From contig NZ_AP024484.1 of NCBI RefSeq assembly GCF_017347605.1, positions 3,460,790 through 3,524,789 of the forward strand: 64,000 bases of DNA, read 5' to 3'. Below are positions 8,833 to 18,913 of the stretch, one piece after another (position 1 is the stretch's first letter; the number at the start of each line of letters is the position of its first letter). The DNA comes from Prevotella herbatica (GTDB taxonomy: Bacteria > Bacteroidota > Bacteroidia > Bacteroidales > Bacteroidaceae). A program made the position numbers and the translations under genes. The notes under the pieces were generated by a model. The model ran no database searches, was not told the DNA's origin, and saw only the letters and a program-made list of their open reading frames with translations.

Positions 8833-9675
8833 TATTGTGTTATTTTTGATAAATTCCTCGCCAATTGTAAACCCTTCTTCGTAAAGTCTTTCCAACTTAT
8901 CAATATCTTTTTCTATTCTTCCAACCTCAATAGGACGCAATGGACGAATACACTTTATTTGTCCATTATCTTCTAATTTATCAACAAGTTCAATCTGTTG
9001 ATTGTAAGCTTCATGGCGTCTACTCAATGCGACCCTCAATCGTGGGTAATTTTTATAAACAAAATGCGGAACCTTTCTATCCTTCCCCTCATCTCGCCAA
9101 CCTTTGTTCCGTGTCAAAATAACTACATTATTAGAATATCCCATGTCTATGGCATGTTGTACAGGTATGCTATCGGCAATACCTCCATCAAGCATCGGAA
9201 TTCCATCAACATTAACTATTTTGCTTACATATGGGAGACTACTAGAAGCTCTTACTATATCAAGCGAACGCTGACGATCTTCCAATTCTCTCAAATACAT
9301 TGGTTGACCAGTTAAACAATTAGTAGTTACCATTTCAAAGTTATCTGAATGTTTAAAATATTCATCAAAATCAAAAGGCAATAGCTGATTTGGAAATTTA
9401 TCATAGAGGAGCTTACTATCGAAAATACATCCCTGTGAAACAAGATGGCGTATACCTATATAATTATAACGCGCAAGATAATCAATATTTGAAATACGTG
9501 CACGTCGCGGCTGACGGCTAACATAACTCATTCCATTACATGCTCCAGCAGAAACGGCAACAATATATTTAAAATAAATATTATGCTTCATGAAAGCATC
9601 AAGAACACCACTTGTAAAAACTCCGCGCATTCCCCCACCTTCAAGAACAAGACCAATATTTCGAGTAATAACCAT
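8824..9675 (-). CDS. Patatin-like phospholipase (RssA/YjjU type)
   Basis: 283 aa lipid acyl hydrolase of the patatin family with a Ser-Asp dyad. Visible: oxyanion-hole loop [10 protein letters not shown] (residues 11-20), nucleophile elbow AVSAGA with Ser42 (the first Gly of G-x-S-x-G is Ala), and catalytic DGG at 163-165 in [12 protein letters not shown]. No signal peptide or membrane segment, so probably cytoplasmic, as for the predicted-esterase subgroup common in gut bacteria. Substrate unknown. It is convergent with trmD (9-nt overlap) and divergent from pepP; TATCTTTG on the minus strand at 9716-9723 is a plausible -7 element. Family is sure, physiological role is not. Confidence 0.9.
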   Translation of the reverse strand: MVITRNIGLVLEGGGMRGVFTSGVLDAFMKHNIYFKYIVAVSAGACNGMSYVSRQPRRARISNIDYLARYNYIGIRHLVSQGCIFDSKLLYDKFPNQLLPFDFDEYFKHSDNFEMVTTNCLTGQPMYLRELEDRQRSLDIVRASSSLPYVSKIVNVDGIPMLDGGIADSIPVQHAIDMGYSNNVVILTRNKGWRDEGKDRKVPHFVYKNYPRLRVALSRRHEAYNQQIELVDKLEDNGQIKCIRPLRPIEVGRIEKDIDKLERLYEEGFTIGEEFIKNNTILF

Positions 9676-9782
9676 ATAATCTAATAATTTTGCACCAATT
9701 TATTCAAATTTCTTGCAAAGATAGTGTTTTTTAATTAAAAAAGTGTAACTTTGTAGGCAAATCAATAAAAAAATCGCATTAT

Positions 9783-11183
9783 ATGTTTGATACAGCTACT
9801 TATGTGAGACGCCGTAACGAACTTAAAAAGCTCGTTAAGAATGGTGTCATCATTCTTTTCGGAAACAATGAATCACCAGCCAATTTCCCTAACAATGGGT
9901 ATCACCCTTTTCGCCAGGATTCATCGTTTTTATATTATTTTGGACTTCAAAGAGATGGTCTAGTAGGAGTAATTGATATTGACAATGACAAAGATATACT
10001 AATTGGTGACGACATAGATATAGAGGATATTGTTTGGTTTGGGTCAGTTGACAGCATTCACGACATGGCACAAAAGGCAGGTACAACAGATTCTGCTCAG
10101 ATGAAAAGCCTAAAGTTAATTTGCAATGATGCAATGAGCAAACACCGCAAGATACATATTCTGCCACCATATAGACATGACATTAAGATTCAGATATTCG
10201 ACTTGCTAGGCATACATCCTTGCCAACAGAAAGAATCAGCAAGCATGCCGCTAATCAAGGCTGTTGTGAAGATGCGCTCTACAAAGGAACTGCAAGAAAT
10301 TGAGGAACTTGAGCGTGCTGCCGTAATAGGTTATAAAATGCACACAACGGCTATGAGGCTCACTCAACCAGGTATCACTGAGAAATTTATAGGAGGACAA
10401 GTTGATGGCATAGCAAATTCTTATGGTTCAATGGTTAGTTTCCCTACTATATATACTCAGCATGGTGAAATTATGCATGGTGCCCCATCAATGAACGTGC
10501 TTGAAAAAGGTAGACTTGTACTTTGTGACGCTGGTGCAGAAACTATAAACAATTACTGCAGCGACAACACACGAACAATGCCTGTAAGTGGAAAGTTCAC
10601 CCAAAAGCAACTGGAAATATATTCAATTGTAGAAGCATGTCACGACTATACTTTGGAAGTAGCAAAACCAGGAACAAAATATGCTGATGTACACTTTGCT
10701 GTTTGCAGACTGATGTTTGACAGATTAAAGGAACTTGGGCTTACCAAAGGAGATACAGACGAAGCAGTTAGAGCTGGAGCACATGCCATGTTCCTTCCAC
10801 ACGGATTAGGACACATGATGGGAATGGATGTACATGATATGGAAAGTCTTGACCAAATTAACGTAGGATTTGACGAAGAAACTCGTCCTAACCTAGAGCA
10901 ATTCGGAACAAACTGTCTAAGAATGGGTCGCAGACTAGAAGAAGGATTTGTTGTTACAGACGAACCTGGTATATATTTCATCCCAGCACTGATTGACGAA
11001 TGGAAATCAAACGGACACTGTAAAGATTTCTTGAATTTCGATAAATTAGAGACTTATAAGGACTTTGGAGGAATAAGAATAGAGGATGACGTTTTAATAA
11101 CAAAAGACGGATGTAGATTCATCGGTAAGGATCGTATTCCTTATCATCCAAAAGACGTAGAGAATTTTATGGATAATAAATAA
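9783..11183 (+). CDS. pepP: Xaa-Pro aminopeptidase (aminopeptidase P, M24B)
   Basis: 466 aa. Removes an N-terminal residue preceding proline; a dinuclear Mn/Zn enzyme of the pita-bread fold. The N-terminal aminopeptidase-P domain is about residues 1-150 (RQDSSFLYYFGLQRDGLVGVID). The C-terminal M24 domain carries the metal ligands: DAGAETINNYCSDNTRTMPV (two Asp), LPHGLGHMMGMDVHD (His), VTDEPGIYF (Glu) and GGIRIEDDVLI (Glu). No signal peptide. Followed after 16 nt by a papain-type peptidase that probably shares the transcript. TAACTTTG at 9746-9753 is a likely -7 element without an obvious -33. Length fits the family. Confidence 0.92.
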   Translation: MFDTATYVRRRNELKKLVKNGVIILFGNNESPANFPNNGYHPFRQDSSFLYYFGLQRDGLVGVIDIDNDKDILIGDDIDIEDIVWFGSVDSIHDMAQKAGTTDSAQMKSLKLICNDAMSKHRKIHILPPYRHDIKIQIFDLLGIHPCQQKESASMPLIKAVVKMRSTKELQEIEELERAAVIGYKMHTTAMRLTQPGITEKFIGGQVDGIANSYGSMVSFPTIYTQHGEIMHGAPSMNVLEKGRLVLCDAGAETINNYCSDNTRTMPVSGKFTQKQLEIYSIVEACHDYTLEVAKPGTKYADVHFAVCRLMFDRLKELGLTKGDTDEAVRAGAHAMFLPHGLGHMMGMDVHDMESLDQINVGFDEETRPNLEQFGTNCLRMGRRLEEGFVVTDEPGIYFIPALIDEWKSNGHCKDFLNFDKLETYKDFGGIRIEDDVLITKDGCRFIGKDRIPYHPKDVENFMDNK

Positions 11184-11199
11184 CATTATATTGGTTTAA

Positions 11200-12402
11200 A
11201 TGAGAAAATTATTAGTAATGACACTCCTTGCCATAACGGCAATTGGTGCAACAGCACAGGAAAAGAAGGCTGAGATAAATGTAAACAAGCCGGTATTCAC
11301 TGTAGTAAGAGAGAACAAAATTACAAGTATTAAGAACCAAAGCCGTAGTGGTACATGTTGGGACTATTCTACGCTAAGTTTCTTTGAGGCTGAGATTCTT
11401 AAAAAGACAGGCAAGACTTATGACCTTTGCGAGTCATTTGTTGCGAACAAAACTTATATGGATCGTGCCATTCAAGTAGTACGCCTACACGGAGATTGCC
11501 AATTTTCTGAAGGTGGCAGTTCTTATGATCCTTTGTATTGCCTAGAGAATTATGGTATCTGTCCAGAAAACGCTATGCCATCTGCAGGTAGTCTTTACGG
11601 AGATTCACTGAACAATTATAATGAGTTTTTCCATTTAATGACTCCTTATGTAATGGCTGTTGCAAAAAGCGATTCAAAAAAGTTGTCTACTCAATGGAAA
11701 GCTGGACTACAAGGCATCCTTGATGCTTACCTAGGCAAATGTCCAGAAAAATTCACTTATGAAGGCAAGAGTTATACTCCAAAGTCTTTCGCAGCAAGTC
11801 TTGGCATAGATTTTAATGATTATGCAAGCATAACAAGTTACACCCATCATCCTTTCTGGAAGGGATTTCCTGTTGAAGTTCAGGACAATTGGCGCAACCC
11901 TCTTTCATGGAATATCCCAATGGAAGACATGATGCGCATCATTGACAATGCAGTTATGAATGGATATACTGTAGCTTGGGGCGGTGACGTTTCTGAAGAC
12001 GGTTTCACACGTGACGGTTTGGCTTATAATACAGACACAAAGAAAGTACAAAGTCTCACTGGTAGCGACATGGCTCGTTGGTTGAAACTGACAAAGACTC
12101 AGAAGAATAATATGATAGACTCTTTGGGCTGCAAAGTTCCAGAAATAATACCTACACAGAAAATGCGTCAGGAAAGATATGACAACTGGGAACTTACAGA
12201 CGATCACGGTATGCTTATATACGGTATCGCCAAAGACCAAAATGGCAAAGAATATTACATGGTTAAGAACTCATGGGGAGAAGCTGGTGAATATAAGGGA
12301 ATTTGGTATATGACAAAGAACTTTATAGCAGCAAACACTATGGATTTCATGGTTAATAAAAATGCCATACCAAATGATATCCGCAAAAAACTTGGTATCT
12401 AA
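11200..12402 (+). CDS. C1 family peptidase (aminopeptidase C / bleomycin-hydrolase-like), exported
   Basis: 400 aa with an N-terminal signal peptide (MRKLLVMTLLAITAIGATAQ, cleavage near residue 20), so periplasmic or secreted, unlike classical cytoplasmic PepC. The papain-like catalytic triad is clear: KNQSRSGTCWDYST with nucleophile Cys53, DDHGMLIYG with His about 336, and VKNSWGE with Asn about 357. Bleomycin hydrolases act as self-limited aminopeptidases on short peptides. Together with pepP upstream (16-nt gap) this makes a peptide-degradation pair, in keeping with an organism that ferments peptides. Transcription ends at the strong hairpin at 12426-12468. Symbol withheld because export separates it from PepC proper. 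Confidence 0.85.
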   Translation: MRKLLVMTLLAITAIGATAQEKKAEINVNKPVFTVVRENKITSIKNQSRSGTCWDYSTLSFFEAEILKKTGKTYDLCESFVANKTYMDRAIQVVRLHGDCQFSEGGSSYDPLYCLENYGICPENAMPSAGSLYGDSLNNYNEFFHLMTPYVMAVAKSDSKKLSTQWKAGLQGILDAYLGKCPEKFTYEGKSYTPKSFAASLGIDFNDYASITSYTHHPFWKGFPVEVQDNWRNPLSWNIPMEDMMRIIDNAVMNGYTVAWGGDVSEDGFTRDGLAYNTDTKKVQSLTGSDMARWLKLTKTQKNNMIDSLGCKVPEIIPTQKMRQERYDNWELTDDHGMLIYGIAKDQNGKEYYMVKNSWGEAGEYKGIWYMTKNFIAANTMDFMVNKNAIPNDIRKKLGI

Positions 12403-12425
12403 CATTTGATATCAAAAATAAATAG

Positions 12426-12468
12426 AAGGCACAAACTGAAAAAACATTTCAGTTTGTGCCTTTTTTTT
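12426..12468 (+). terminator. Intrinsic terminator after the peptidase pair
   Basis: A 16-bp perfect stem (12426-12441 with 12447-12462, core GGCACAAACTG / CAGTTTGTGCC) and a 5-nt loop are followed by a run of T to 12468. It starts 23 nt after the peptidase stop. Confidence 0.9.
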
Positions 12469-12580
12469 GTTTTTATTTTGTAACTTTGAGCACAGTTTTT
12501 TATTTCATAAGCAATAAAAAATCATAAAAGACATATGTTTTAAACATATTGTAACCAAGAAGAAAATAAAAACGATATAA

Positions 12581-14326
12581 ATGCATTTCAAATGGAATTA
12601 CGAACCACCAACACCAGAAGAGAAACTAGCAGCTAAAGAACTTGGTGACAAGTTGAGTATCAGTCCTATTTTAGCGCAACTCCTTATCAAACGCGGTATT
12701 AATACCGAATATGCTGCAAAGAAATTCTTTCGCCCACAATTAGCCGATCTCATAAATCCGTTTCTTATGAAAGATATGGATATAGCAGTAGAACGACTGA
12801 ATGATGCAATGGGCAGGAAAGAGCGTATTCTTGTTTATGGAGATTACGATGTTGACGGATGCACAGCTGTTGCACTGGTGTACAAGTTTCTTCAACAGTT
12901 TTATTCAAACATAGATTATTACATACCTGACAGATATGACGAAGGATATGGAGTAAGCAAAAAAGGAATAGACTATGCGAAAGAGACTGGTGTAAAACTT
13001 ATTATAATACTTGACTGCGGCATAAAAGCAATCAAGGAAATAGACTATGCCAAAAGTCTTGGTATAGATTTTATTATTTGTGACCATCATGTTCCTGACG
13101 AGACAATGCCACAAGCTGTGGCTATATTGAATCCCAAGAGGCATGATGACACATTTGCATATAAGAACTTATGCGGATGTGGTGTTGGATTCAAATTTAT
13201 GCAGGGCTGGGCCAAAAACAATGGTATTCCATTTTCAAATCTTATACCTTTACTTGACTTATGCGCTGTTTCGATAGCAGCTGATATTGTTCCAGTAACT
13301 GATGAAAATAGGATCATTGCATTTCATGGATTAAAACAGTTAAACCAAAATCCAAGCATCGGTCTGAAAGCTATTATTGATATTTGTGGTCTAAACGGGC
13401 GAGAAATATCTATGAGCGACATCGTATTCAAGATTGGACCAAGAATAAACGCTTCTGGAAGAATGGAAAACGGAAAAGAAAGCGTCGACTTGCTTATAGA
13501 AAAAGATTACGGAGTGGCTATAAAAAAGGCAAAGCACATTGATGAATATAATGAGCTACGTAAGGATATTGACAAACAAATGACTGAAGATGCTAATACG
13601 ATTGTCTCAAAACTCGAAAATCAGAAGCATCATTCAAGCATAGTTCTTTATGACGAAAACTGGAAGAAAGGTGTTATCGGAATTGTAGCCTCTCGTCTTA
13701 CAGAGATGTATTTTCGCCCAACTGTAGTTTTAACTAAAGACGGTGATTTTGCAACTGGGTCAGCTCGTAGCGTAACAGGGTTTGATGTTTATGCTGCAAT
13801 AAAGAGCTGTCGTGATTTACTTCTTAATTTCGGCGGTCATACCTATGCAGCTGGCTTAACTCTTAAATGGAATGATATACCGAAGTTTAGACAGAGGTTC
13901 CAAAGTTATGTTGAAGAACACATAGAACCAGAACAGACAGAAGCTAATATCAATATAGATAGTCATATAGATTTTAAAGACATAACTAAAAAGCTCCACA
14001 ATGACCTAAAACGTTTCTCTCCTTTTGGCCCGGAATGCACCAAGCCAGTCTTCTGCACTCTCGGTGTTTATGATTATGGTACTAGTAAAGTTGTAGGAAG
14101 AGAGCAAGAGCATATTAAGCTAGAACTTGTTGATTCTAAGTCAAGCGATGTTGTAAATGGAATCGCATTCGGTCAAAGTGCATCCGCACGATATATTAAA
14201 AGTAAAAGATCGTTTGATATTGTATATACGATTGAAGAAAATGTTTTTAAGCGAAACCAAATTCAATTACAAATAGAAGACATTCGTCCAGAAGAAATAA
14301 AAGAAGAAAATAAAACTGAATTATAA
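12581..14326 (+). CDS. recJ: Single-stranded-DNA-specific exonuclease RecJ
   Basis: 581 aa. 5'-3' exonuclease on single-stranded DNA used in recombination and mismatch/base-excision repair. DHH phosphoesterase domain: VYGDYDVDGCTA (residues 85-96), LDCGIK (about 145-150) and CDHH (167-170) supply the metal-binding Asp/His. DHHA1 domain: ARSVTGFDVYAAI and NFGGHTYAAGLTL (about 405-430). A C-terminal OB-like domain follows. Length is typical. It runs straight into recQ with a one-base TAATG stop/start overlap, so the two are translationally coupled; RecJ and RecQ cooperate in gap repair (RecF pathway). TAACTTTG at 12481-12488 is a candidate -7, giving a leader near 90 nt. Confidence 0.95.
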   Translation: MHFKWNYEPPTPEEKLAAKELGDKLSISPILAQLLIKRGINTEYAAKKFFRPQLADLINPFLMKDMDIAVERLNDAMGRKERILVYGDYDVDGCTAVALVYKFLQQFYSNIDYYIPDRYDEGYGVSKKGIDYAKETGVKLIIILDCGIKAIKEIDYAKSLGIDFIICDHHVPDETMPQAVAILNPKRHDDTFAYKNLCGCGVGFKFMQGWAKNNGIPFSNLIPLLDLCAVSIAADIVPVTDENRIIAFHGLKQLNQNPSIGLKAIIDICGLNGREISMSDIVFKIGPRINASGRMENGKESVDLLIEKDYGVAIKKAKHIDEYNELRKDIDKQMTEDANTIVSKLENQKHHSSIVLYDENWKKGVIGIVASRLTEMYFRPTVVLTKDGDFATGSARSVTGFDVYAAIKSCRDLLLNFGGHTYAAGLTLKWNDIPKFRQRFQSYVEEHIEPEQTEANINIDSHIDFKDITKKLHNDLKRFSPFGPECTKPVFCTLGVYDYGTSKVVGREQEHIKLELVDSKSSDVVNGIAFGQSASARYIKSKRSFDIVYTIEENVFKRNQIQLQIEDIRPEEIKEENKTEL

Positions 14327-16227
14327 TGGAATGCCGGCAGATACTACAACAATATTGGGGGTATCCTGATTTCCGGGGAATACAAAAGGACATTATTGAA
14401 AGTATTTGTGCCGGACATGATACCCTTGGGCTAATGCCTACAGGTGGAGGAAAATCAATAACTTTTCAAGTACCAGCATTAGCAATGGATGGAGTGTGCA
14501 TTGTTATCACTCCACTTATTGCGTTAATGAAAGACCAAGTTGACCACCTACTAAAACTCGGTATCAAAGCTGCTTCTATATATTCTGGCATGACAAGACC
14601 TGAAATAATAAAGGTTCTTGAAAATGCCGTGTTTGGAGGAGTAAAGATTTTATATGTATCACCAGAAAGACTTTCTTCAGAACTTTTCCAAGCCAAATTA
14701 AAACACATGAAAGTGAGTTTCATCACGGTAGATGAGGCCCACTGTATAAGTCAATGGGGGTATGACTTTAGACCATCCTATCTTAACATTGCAGATATAC
14801 GCAAATTAAAACCTGATGTTTCCATATTGGCATTAACGGCTACAGCCACAACTAAAGTTGTTGATGACATACAGGAAAAATTAGGATTTAAGGAAAAGAA
14901 CGTCTTTCGCATGAGTTTTGAAAGAAAGAATCTAACTTATGTTGTAAGACTTGCATCAGATAAAGACCAACAACTTATTCATATTCTAAATTCTGTAAAA
15001 GGCTGCGCAATTGTTTATGTAAGAAGCAGAAAGCGCACAAAGGAAATCGCTCAAATGCTTAACGATAATGATATTAAAGCGACTTACTATCACGCAGGGC
15101 TGGAACATTACACGAAAGACTTGCGACAAAAGGAATGGCAGAATGATAAAACACGCGTAATAGTGGCTACAAATGCATTCGGTATGGGCATTGACAAACC
15201 GAATGTAAGAATAGTTGTCCATATAGACTGCCCAGATTCTATTGAAGCTTATTTTCAAGAAGCAGGACGTGCAGGACGAGATAGCAAAAAGGCTTATGCT
15301 GTTTTGTTATACAATGACGGAGATTGTAGAAAGCTACATAAACGTATTACAGATAACTTCCCAGAAAAAGAATATGTTAGAAAGGTATATGACAGTTTAG
15401 CTTATTTCTATCAGATAGGTGTCGGTAGTGGTATAGGCCATACGTTCGCTTTTGATATAGGCAAATTTTGCCATAACTTCGGACTATCTATGATTCTTGT
15501 AGACTCTTCATTAAGAATTTTAGAAAGAGCAGGTTATATTATCTATGAGAACGATCCCAAAAACAGTGCAAGACTTATATTCCTACTTAGTCGTAACCAG
15601 CTTTACATACTTGAAAATATTACGAGTAATGAAGATAAAATAATAACAACCCTGCTCCGCCTATACGGTGGACTTTTCAATGATTACACATATATTGATG
15701 AGGGACTGATCGCTCAGAAATCAGGACTCACACAACAACAGGTATATTTGATATTAAAGAATTTGAGCATGAAAAGGATAATTCACTTTATTCCACAACG
15801 GAAAACTCCTTACATCTCATATTCAAAGAATAGAGATGACGGTGAAAGGATTATTATTTCAAAGAGTGTGTATGAAGACAGAAAAATTGAATTTGAAAAA
15901 AGAATTGATGCAATCATAAAATATGCAACAAATGATAGTGTATGCAGAAGTAGACAGTTATTAAGATACTTTGGTGAAACAGATAGTAATGACTGTGAAT
16001 TATGTGATGTTTGTCTTGAGCACAATACAGACCAAGCTTCTGAAGATAGAATTTCTTTACCGAAAAAAAGGATACTCGAAATGTTGAAAGACGGAAAAAA
16101 ACATCATATTACAGAACTAAATGAAATGGACATTCCTGATAGACAGTTAGATGAAGCATTAGAATTCTTAATTAACGAGGAATACATAATTAATGATTGT
16201 GGATATATTATGCTAAAACAGAAATAG
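14326..16227 (+). CDS. recQ: ATP-dependent DNA helicase RecQ
   Basis: 633 aa 3'-5' helicase of superfamily 2. Walker A TGGGKS at residues 39-44, DEAH box at 136-139 followed by the RecQ-specific aromatic loop CISQWGYDFRPSY, and motif VI as FQEAGRAGRD (about 310-320). The RQC zinc-binding region is present with the Cys cluster SVCRSRQLLRYFG ... CELCDVC (about 540-570), then a winged-helix-like C-terminus (KHHITELNEMDIPDRQLDEAL). No obvious HRDC domain. Starts at ATG 14326, sharing one base with the recJ stop. The convergent B12 operon ends 40 nt downstream with no visible hairpin between. Confidence 0.95.
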   Translation: MECRQILQQYWGYPDFRGIQKDIIESICAGHDTLGLMPTGGGKSITFQVPALAMDGVCIVITPLIALMKDQVDHLLKLGIKAASIYSGMTRPEIIKVLENAVFGGVKILYVSPERLSSELFQAKLKHMKVSFITVDEAHCISQWGYDFRPSYLNIADIRKLKPDVSILALTATATTKVVDDIQEKLGFKEKNVFRMSFERKNLTYVVRLASDKDQQLIHILNSVKGCAIVYVRSRKRTKEIAQMLNDNDIKATYYHAGLEHYTKDLRQKEWQNDKTRVIVATNAFGMGIDKPNVRIVVHIDCPDSIEAYFQEAGRAGRDSKKAYAVLLYNDGDCRKLHKRITDNFPEKEYVRKVYDSLAYFYQIGVGSGIGHTFAFDIGKFCHNFGLSMILVDSSLRILERAGYIIYENDPKNSARLIFLLSRNQLYILENITSNEDKIITTLLRLYGGLFNDYTYIDEGLIAQKSGLTQQQVYLILKNLSMKRIIHFIPQRKTPYISYSKNRDDGERIIISKSVYEDRKIEFEKRIDAIIKYATNDSVCRSRQLLRYFGETDSNDCELCDVCLEHNTDQASEDRISLPKKRILEMLKDGKKHHITELNEMDIPDRQLDEALEFLINEEYIINDCGYIMLKQK

Positions 16228-16267
16228 GTTTTTATATAAAGAGTTAAAGTTTAGTCTTCACTTTCCT

Positions 16268-16753
16268 TTATTCTTTTGTTGCCGCAACAAATAACCAATC
16301 GCTGAGACGATTCATAAAGACCATGATGTTATCTGCTAGTTCATACTGACGACGCATGGTTATCAGTCTACGCTCAGCGGTACGGCACTTTGTCCTCGCT
16401 ACATGGAAATAAGCATTCGGGATACTTTCCCCTGGCATGACGAAACAGAATTTACCATCATTCTTATTTTCATCTATATCACGCTCCAACTGCAATGTAA
16501 TACTATCCAAATCAAATTTCAAATCCATACTTCCCCCCGCTACAACTCCCATTATACGCATGATGATATTCTGAAACAACTCTATTTTCAGCTTTGAATC
16601 ACTGTCATTAATGTAAACCTTGACAAGACCCAACGACGCATTTAACTCATCTAAAACTCCGTTAGCTTCAATTCTCACATCATCTTTTTCAACATGAGCC
16701 TCACCTTTCAATGATGTAAATCCTTTATCACCAGTCTTTGTATATATTTTCAT
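16268..16753 (-). CDS. Cob(I)alamin adenosyltransferase, PduO type
   Basis: 161 aa. Transfers adenosyl from ATP to cob(I)alamin to make adenosylcobalamin. PduO-type signatures: N-terminal KIYTKTGDKGFTSL (ATP-binding) and the conserved basic helix HVARTKCRTAERRL (about 117-130) with the Arg residues contacting ATP. Cytoplasmic. Last gene of the riboswitch-controlled B12 operon, 11 nt after btuC, so imported cobalamin is converted to coenzyme directly. Slightly shorter than the usual 180-190 aa but the core is complete. Confidence 0.9.
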   Translation of the reverse strand: MKIYTKTGDKGFTSLKGEAHVEKDDVRIEANGVLDELNASLGLVKVYINDSDSKLKIELFQNIIMRIMGVVAGGSMDLKFDLDSITLQLERDIDENKNDGKFCFVMPGESIPNAYFHVARTKCRTAERRLITMRRQYELADNIMVFMNRLSDWLFVAATKE

Positions 16754-16764
16754 AGCATTTAAAT

Positions 16765-17775
16765 TTATCGTTTTTTTAATATAACATATATTATCACAGG
16801 AGCACCCATTATCGGTGTGACAGCATTAAGCGGTATCATTCCTCCATTTGATGGCAAATAGCACAACACATTGCATGCAAGAGCTATCAACGCTCCACAC
16901 AACATTGTTGCCGGTAGAAGCATGCGATGATTATCGGTTTTTAAAAGAAGTCTCGCTATATGAGGAACTGCTAAACCTATAAAGGCAATAGGTCCACAAA
17001 AAGCAGTGACTATAGCTGTGAGCAAACCCGTGATTATCAATAATATGTTTCGTGTCTGCCTGACATTGATTCCCAGGTTTTCAGCATATTGATCGCCTAG
17101 CAACATTGCATTTAAAGGTTTAATCATCATCAGCGAGGCAACAAGTCCAACCAACGTTATAACCGAAAATAAAGGAATATTATCCATAGTGACCCCACCA
17201 AAGTTTCCCATTCCCCACACCATATAACTCTTCACACCATCCTCTGTGGCGAAGAAATTAAGAAGTGATATTGCAGAATTTGCAAGATAACCAATCATCA
17301 ATCCGATGATAAGCAACATAACGTTGTTACGAACCGTTGAGGAAAATCCAAAGACTATAAATGTAACTATCATTGCTCCAGCAAAAGCTGCCAAGAATAT
17401 AGCTATAAATCCTGAAACAGAAAACATTCCCACAGACATGTTACCACCCAAAGCCAACATCACAAAAGCAACTCCTAAGCCAGCACCACTATTGATACCA
17501 AAGACATCTGGACCAGCCAATGGATTACGGAACGTGGTCTGCAGCATCAAACCACATGTTGCCAAAGAAGCTCCAGAAAGAAGTGCAGTAATAGCTTGAG
17601 GAAGTCTTGATTGCAAAACAATAAATTTCCAAGACTCCCGTAAGCAATCACCTCCTGACAATATAGTAACAATATCCTCAATAGGAATTTTTACAGATCC
17701 TATTGCAATGTTAGCTATAAACATCAATACAATGCCTAAAGATAACCATATAAGGTATATTGCACCTTTTGTCAT
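16765..17775 (-). CDS. btuC: Cobalamin ABC transporter permease BtuC (FecCD family)
   Basis: 336 aa polytopic inner-membrane protein with about ten hydrophobic segments. FecCD-family signatures: RLPQAITALLSGASLATCGLMLQ and TTFRNPLAGPDVFGINSGAGLGV (about 53-100), the ATPase-coupling region GLAVPHIARLLLKTDNHRMLLP (about 268-290), and MGAPVIIYVILKKR at the end. Specificity for cobalamin is inferred from the operon (riboswitch, TonB receptor, adenosyltransferase), not from the sequence. One nt after btuF. The cognate ATPase BtuD is not in this operon. Confidence 0.88.
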   Translation of the reverse strand: MTKGAIYLIWLSLGIVLMFIANIAIGSVKIPIEDIVTILSGGDCLRESWKFIVLQSRLPQAITALLSGASLATCGLMLQTTFRNPLAGPDVFGINSGAGLGVAFVMLALGGNMSVGMFSVSGFIAIFLAAFAGAMIVTFIVFGFSSTVRNNVMLLIIGLMIGYLANSAISLLNFFATEDGVKSYMVWGMGNFGGVTMDNIPLFSVITLVGLVASLMMIKPLNAMLLGDQYAENLGINVRQTRNILLIITGLLTAIVTAFCGPIAFIGLAVPHIARLLLKTDNHRMLLPATMLCGALIALACNVLCYLPSNGGMIPLNAVTPIMGAPVIIYVILKKR

Positions 17776-17776
17776 A

Positions 17777-18913
17777 TCAATATCCTAACTTATGATAATA
17801 TCTCAACTTACCAAGTTTTAAATCTGGATGAAGTATGATAATCATGTCCTTTAATAATCTGTCTGGATGAAAACTGGCTTCCTCATAATATTTTGTCAAT
17901 GTGCAATCAGCACCGTAAACCTCATTCGTCTTAAAAGCCTTCATCTCTCCGTATCCGCTATAATCAGCCTTCAGTTCTGCAAGAGTAGACGGATGAAAAT
18001 CATATTTGTACATCCACACATCTGCTTTACCAGCATCATCGAGTACCCTTTCAAAAGGTAAACTCAGAGATCCAGAACTCTTATCAGCAGCATATACATA
18101 CTTGCCGTTTGCATCACTAATCATTTGGGCTATCGTACTCTTGCCTCCTGGAACATACCATACACTACCTGTTTTAAGTTCGGTAATAACAGAACGTCTA
18201 ATCCTTGATTTTATTGCCTCTGCTTTCAAAGCCTTATAATTATCGTCAATCGACTTAAATAAGTTTTCAGCTTCTTTTTCCTTACCATAAAGCATACCAT
18301 AAAATATCATCCATTCTGCCCTACCCAATGCTGTGGGTTCCATATAATCAGCAGCCTCAACAATTGGAATATTTATATCCTCAAGTTTGCCATACCCACC
18401 ACTATTTTCAAACGGAGAGATGATAATAGCCTGTGGTTTACTGTCTATAACTTTCTCAACATCAGCACTCATACCGTTCCCGCAATCAACGATATCTTTA
18501 CCTATTCGTTTGTGAATATCAGGAATATTAATGTATTTAAGATCACAGACTCCAGTTATTGATTTCTTGCAATTCAAGTCATAGAGAAGAGCACAATGTA
18601 CGGTTGAAAAAACAACACTACGCTTAATAGGAACATTTATTACAGAAGCACCTTCTGACTTCAGGTCACCAATAGCTTTGGAATCCAAAGCTTTATTTTC
18701 AGCCAACACATAAGTATGCAATATTCGAGACGGCTTCCATGGATCTTTAAGTTTTACGACACTATATCCATCATATTTCACTGCCTCTATATTCCTTGCA
18801 TACTTGAAATGTAATGTATCCCCTCCCATTGCATAACGGTCTGTTTTACCGCTAGTGCATGAGGAGAAGATACATACTAAAAATGAAATAAATAATAATA
18901 AATATTTCTTCAT
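17777..18913 (-). CDS. btuF: Cobalamin-binding ABC transporter lipoprotein, BtuF-like
   Basis: 378 aa. Signal peptide with lipobox FLVCIFSSC (Cys 19), so membrane-anchored in the periplasm. The two-lobed helical-backbone substrate-binding fold is suggested by RILHTYVLAENKALD, KPQAIIISPFENSGG and LKTGSVWYVPGGKSTIAQMISDANG. Delivers cobalamin to the adjacent BtuC. Start ATG 18913 shares one base with the upstream stop (TAATG), so it is translationally coupled to the btuG-like gene. The family also includes iron-siderophore binders; the cobalamin assignment comes from context. Confidence 0.82.
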   Translation of the reverse strand: MKKYLLLFISFLVCIFSSCTSGKTDRYAMGGDTLHFKYARNIEAVKYDGYSVVKLKDPWKPSRILHTYVLAENKALDSKAIGDLKSEGASVINVPIKRSVVFSTVHCALLYDLNCKKSITGVCDLKYINIPDIHKRIGKDIVDCGNGMSADVEKVIDSKPQAIIISPFENSGGYGKLEDINIPIVEAADYMEPTALGRAEWMIFYGMLYGKEKEAENLFKSIDDNYKALKAEAIKSRIRRSVITELKTGSVWYVPGGKSTIAQMISDANGKYVYAADKSSGSLSLPFERVLDDAGKADVWMYKYDFHPSTLAELKADYSGYGEMKAFKTNEVYGADCTLTKYYEEASFHPDRLLKDMIIILHPDLKLGKLRYYHKLGY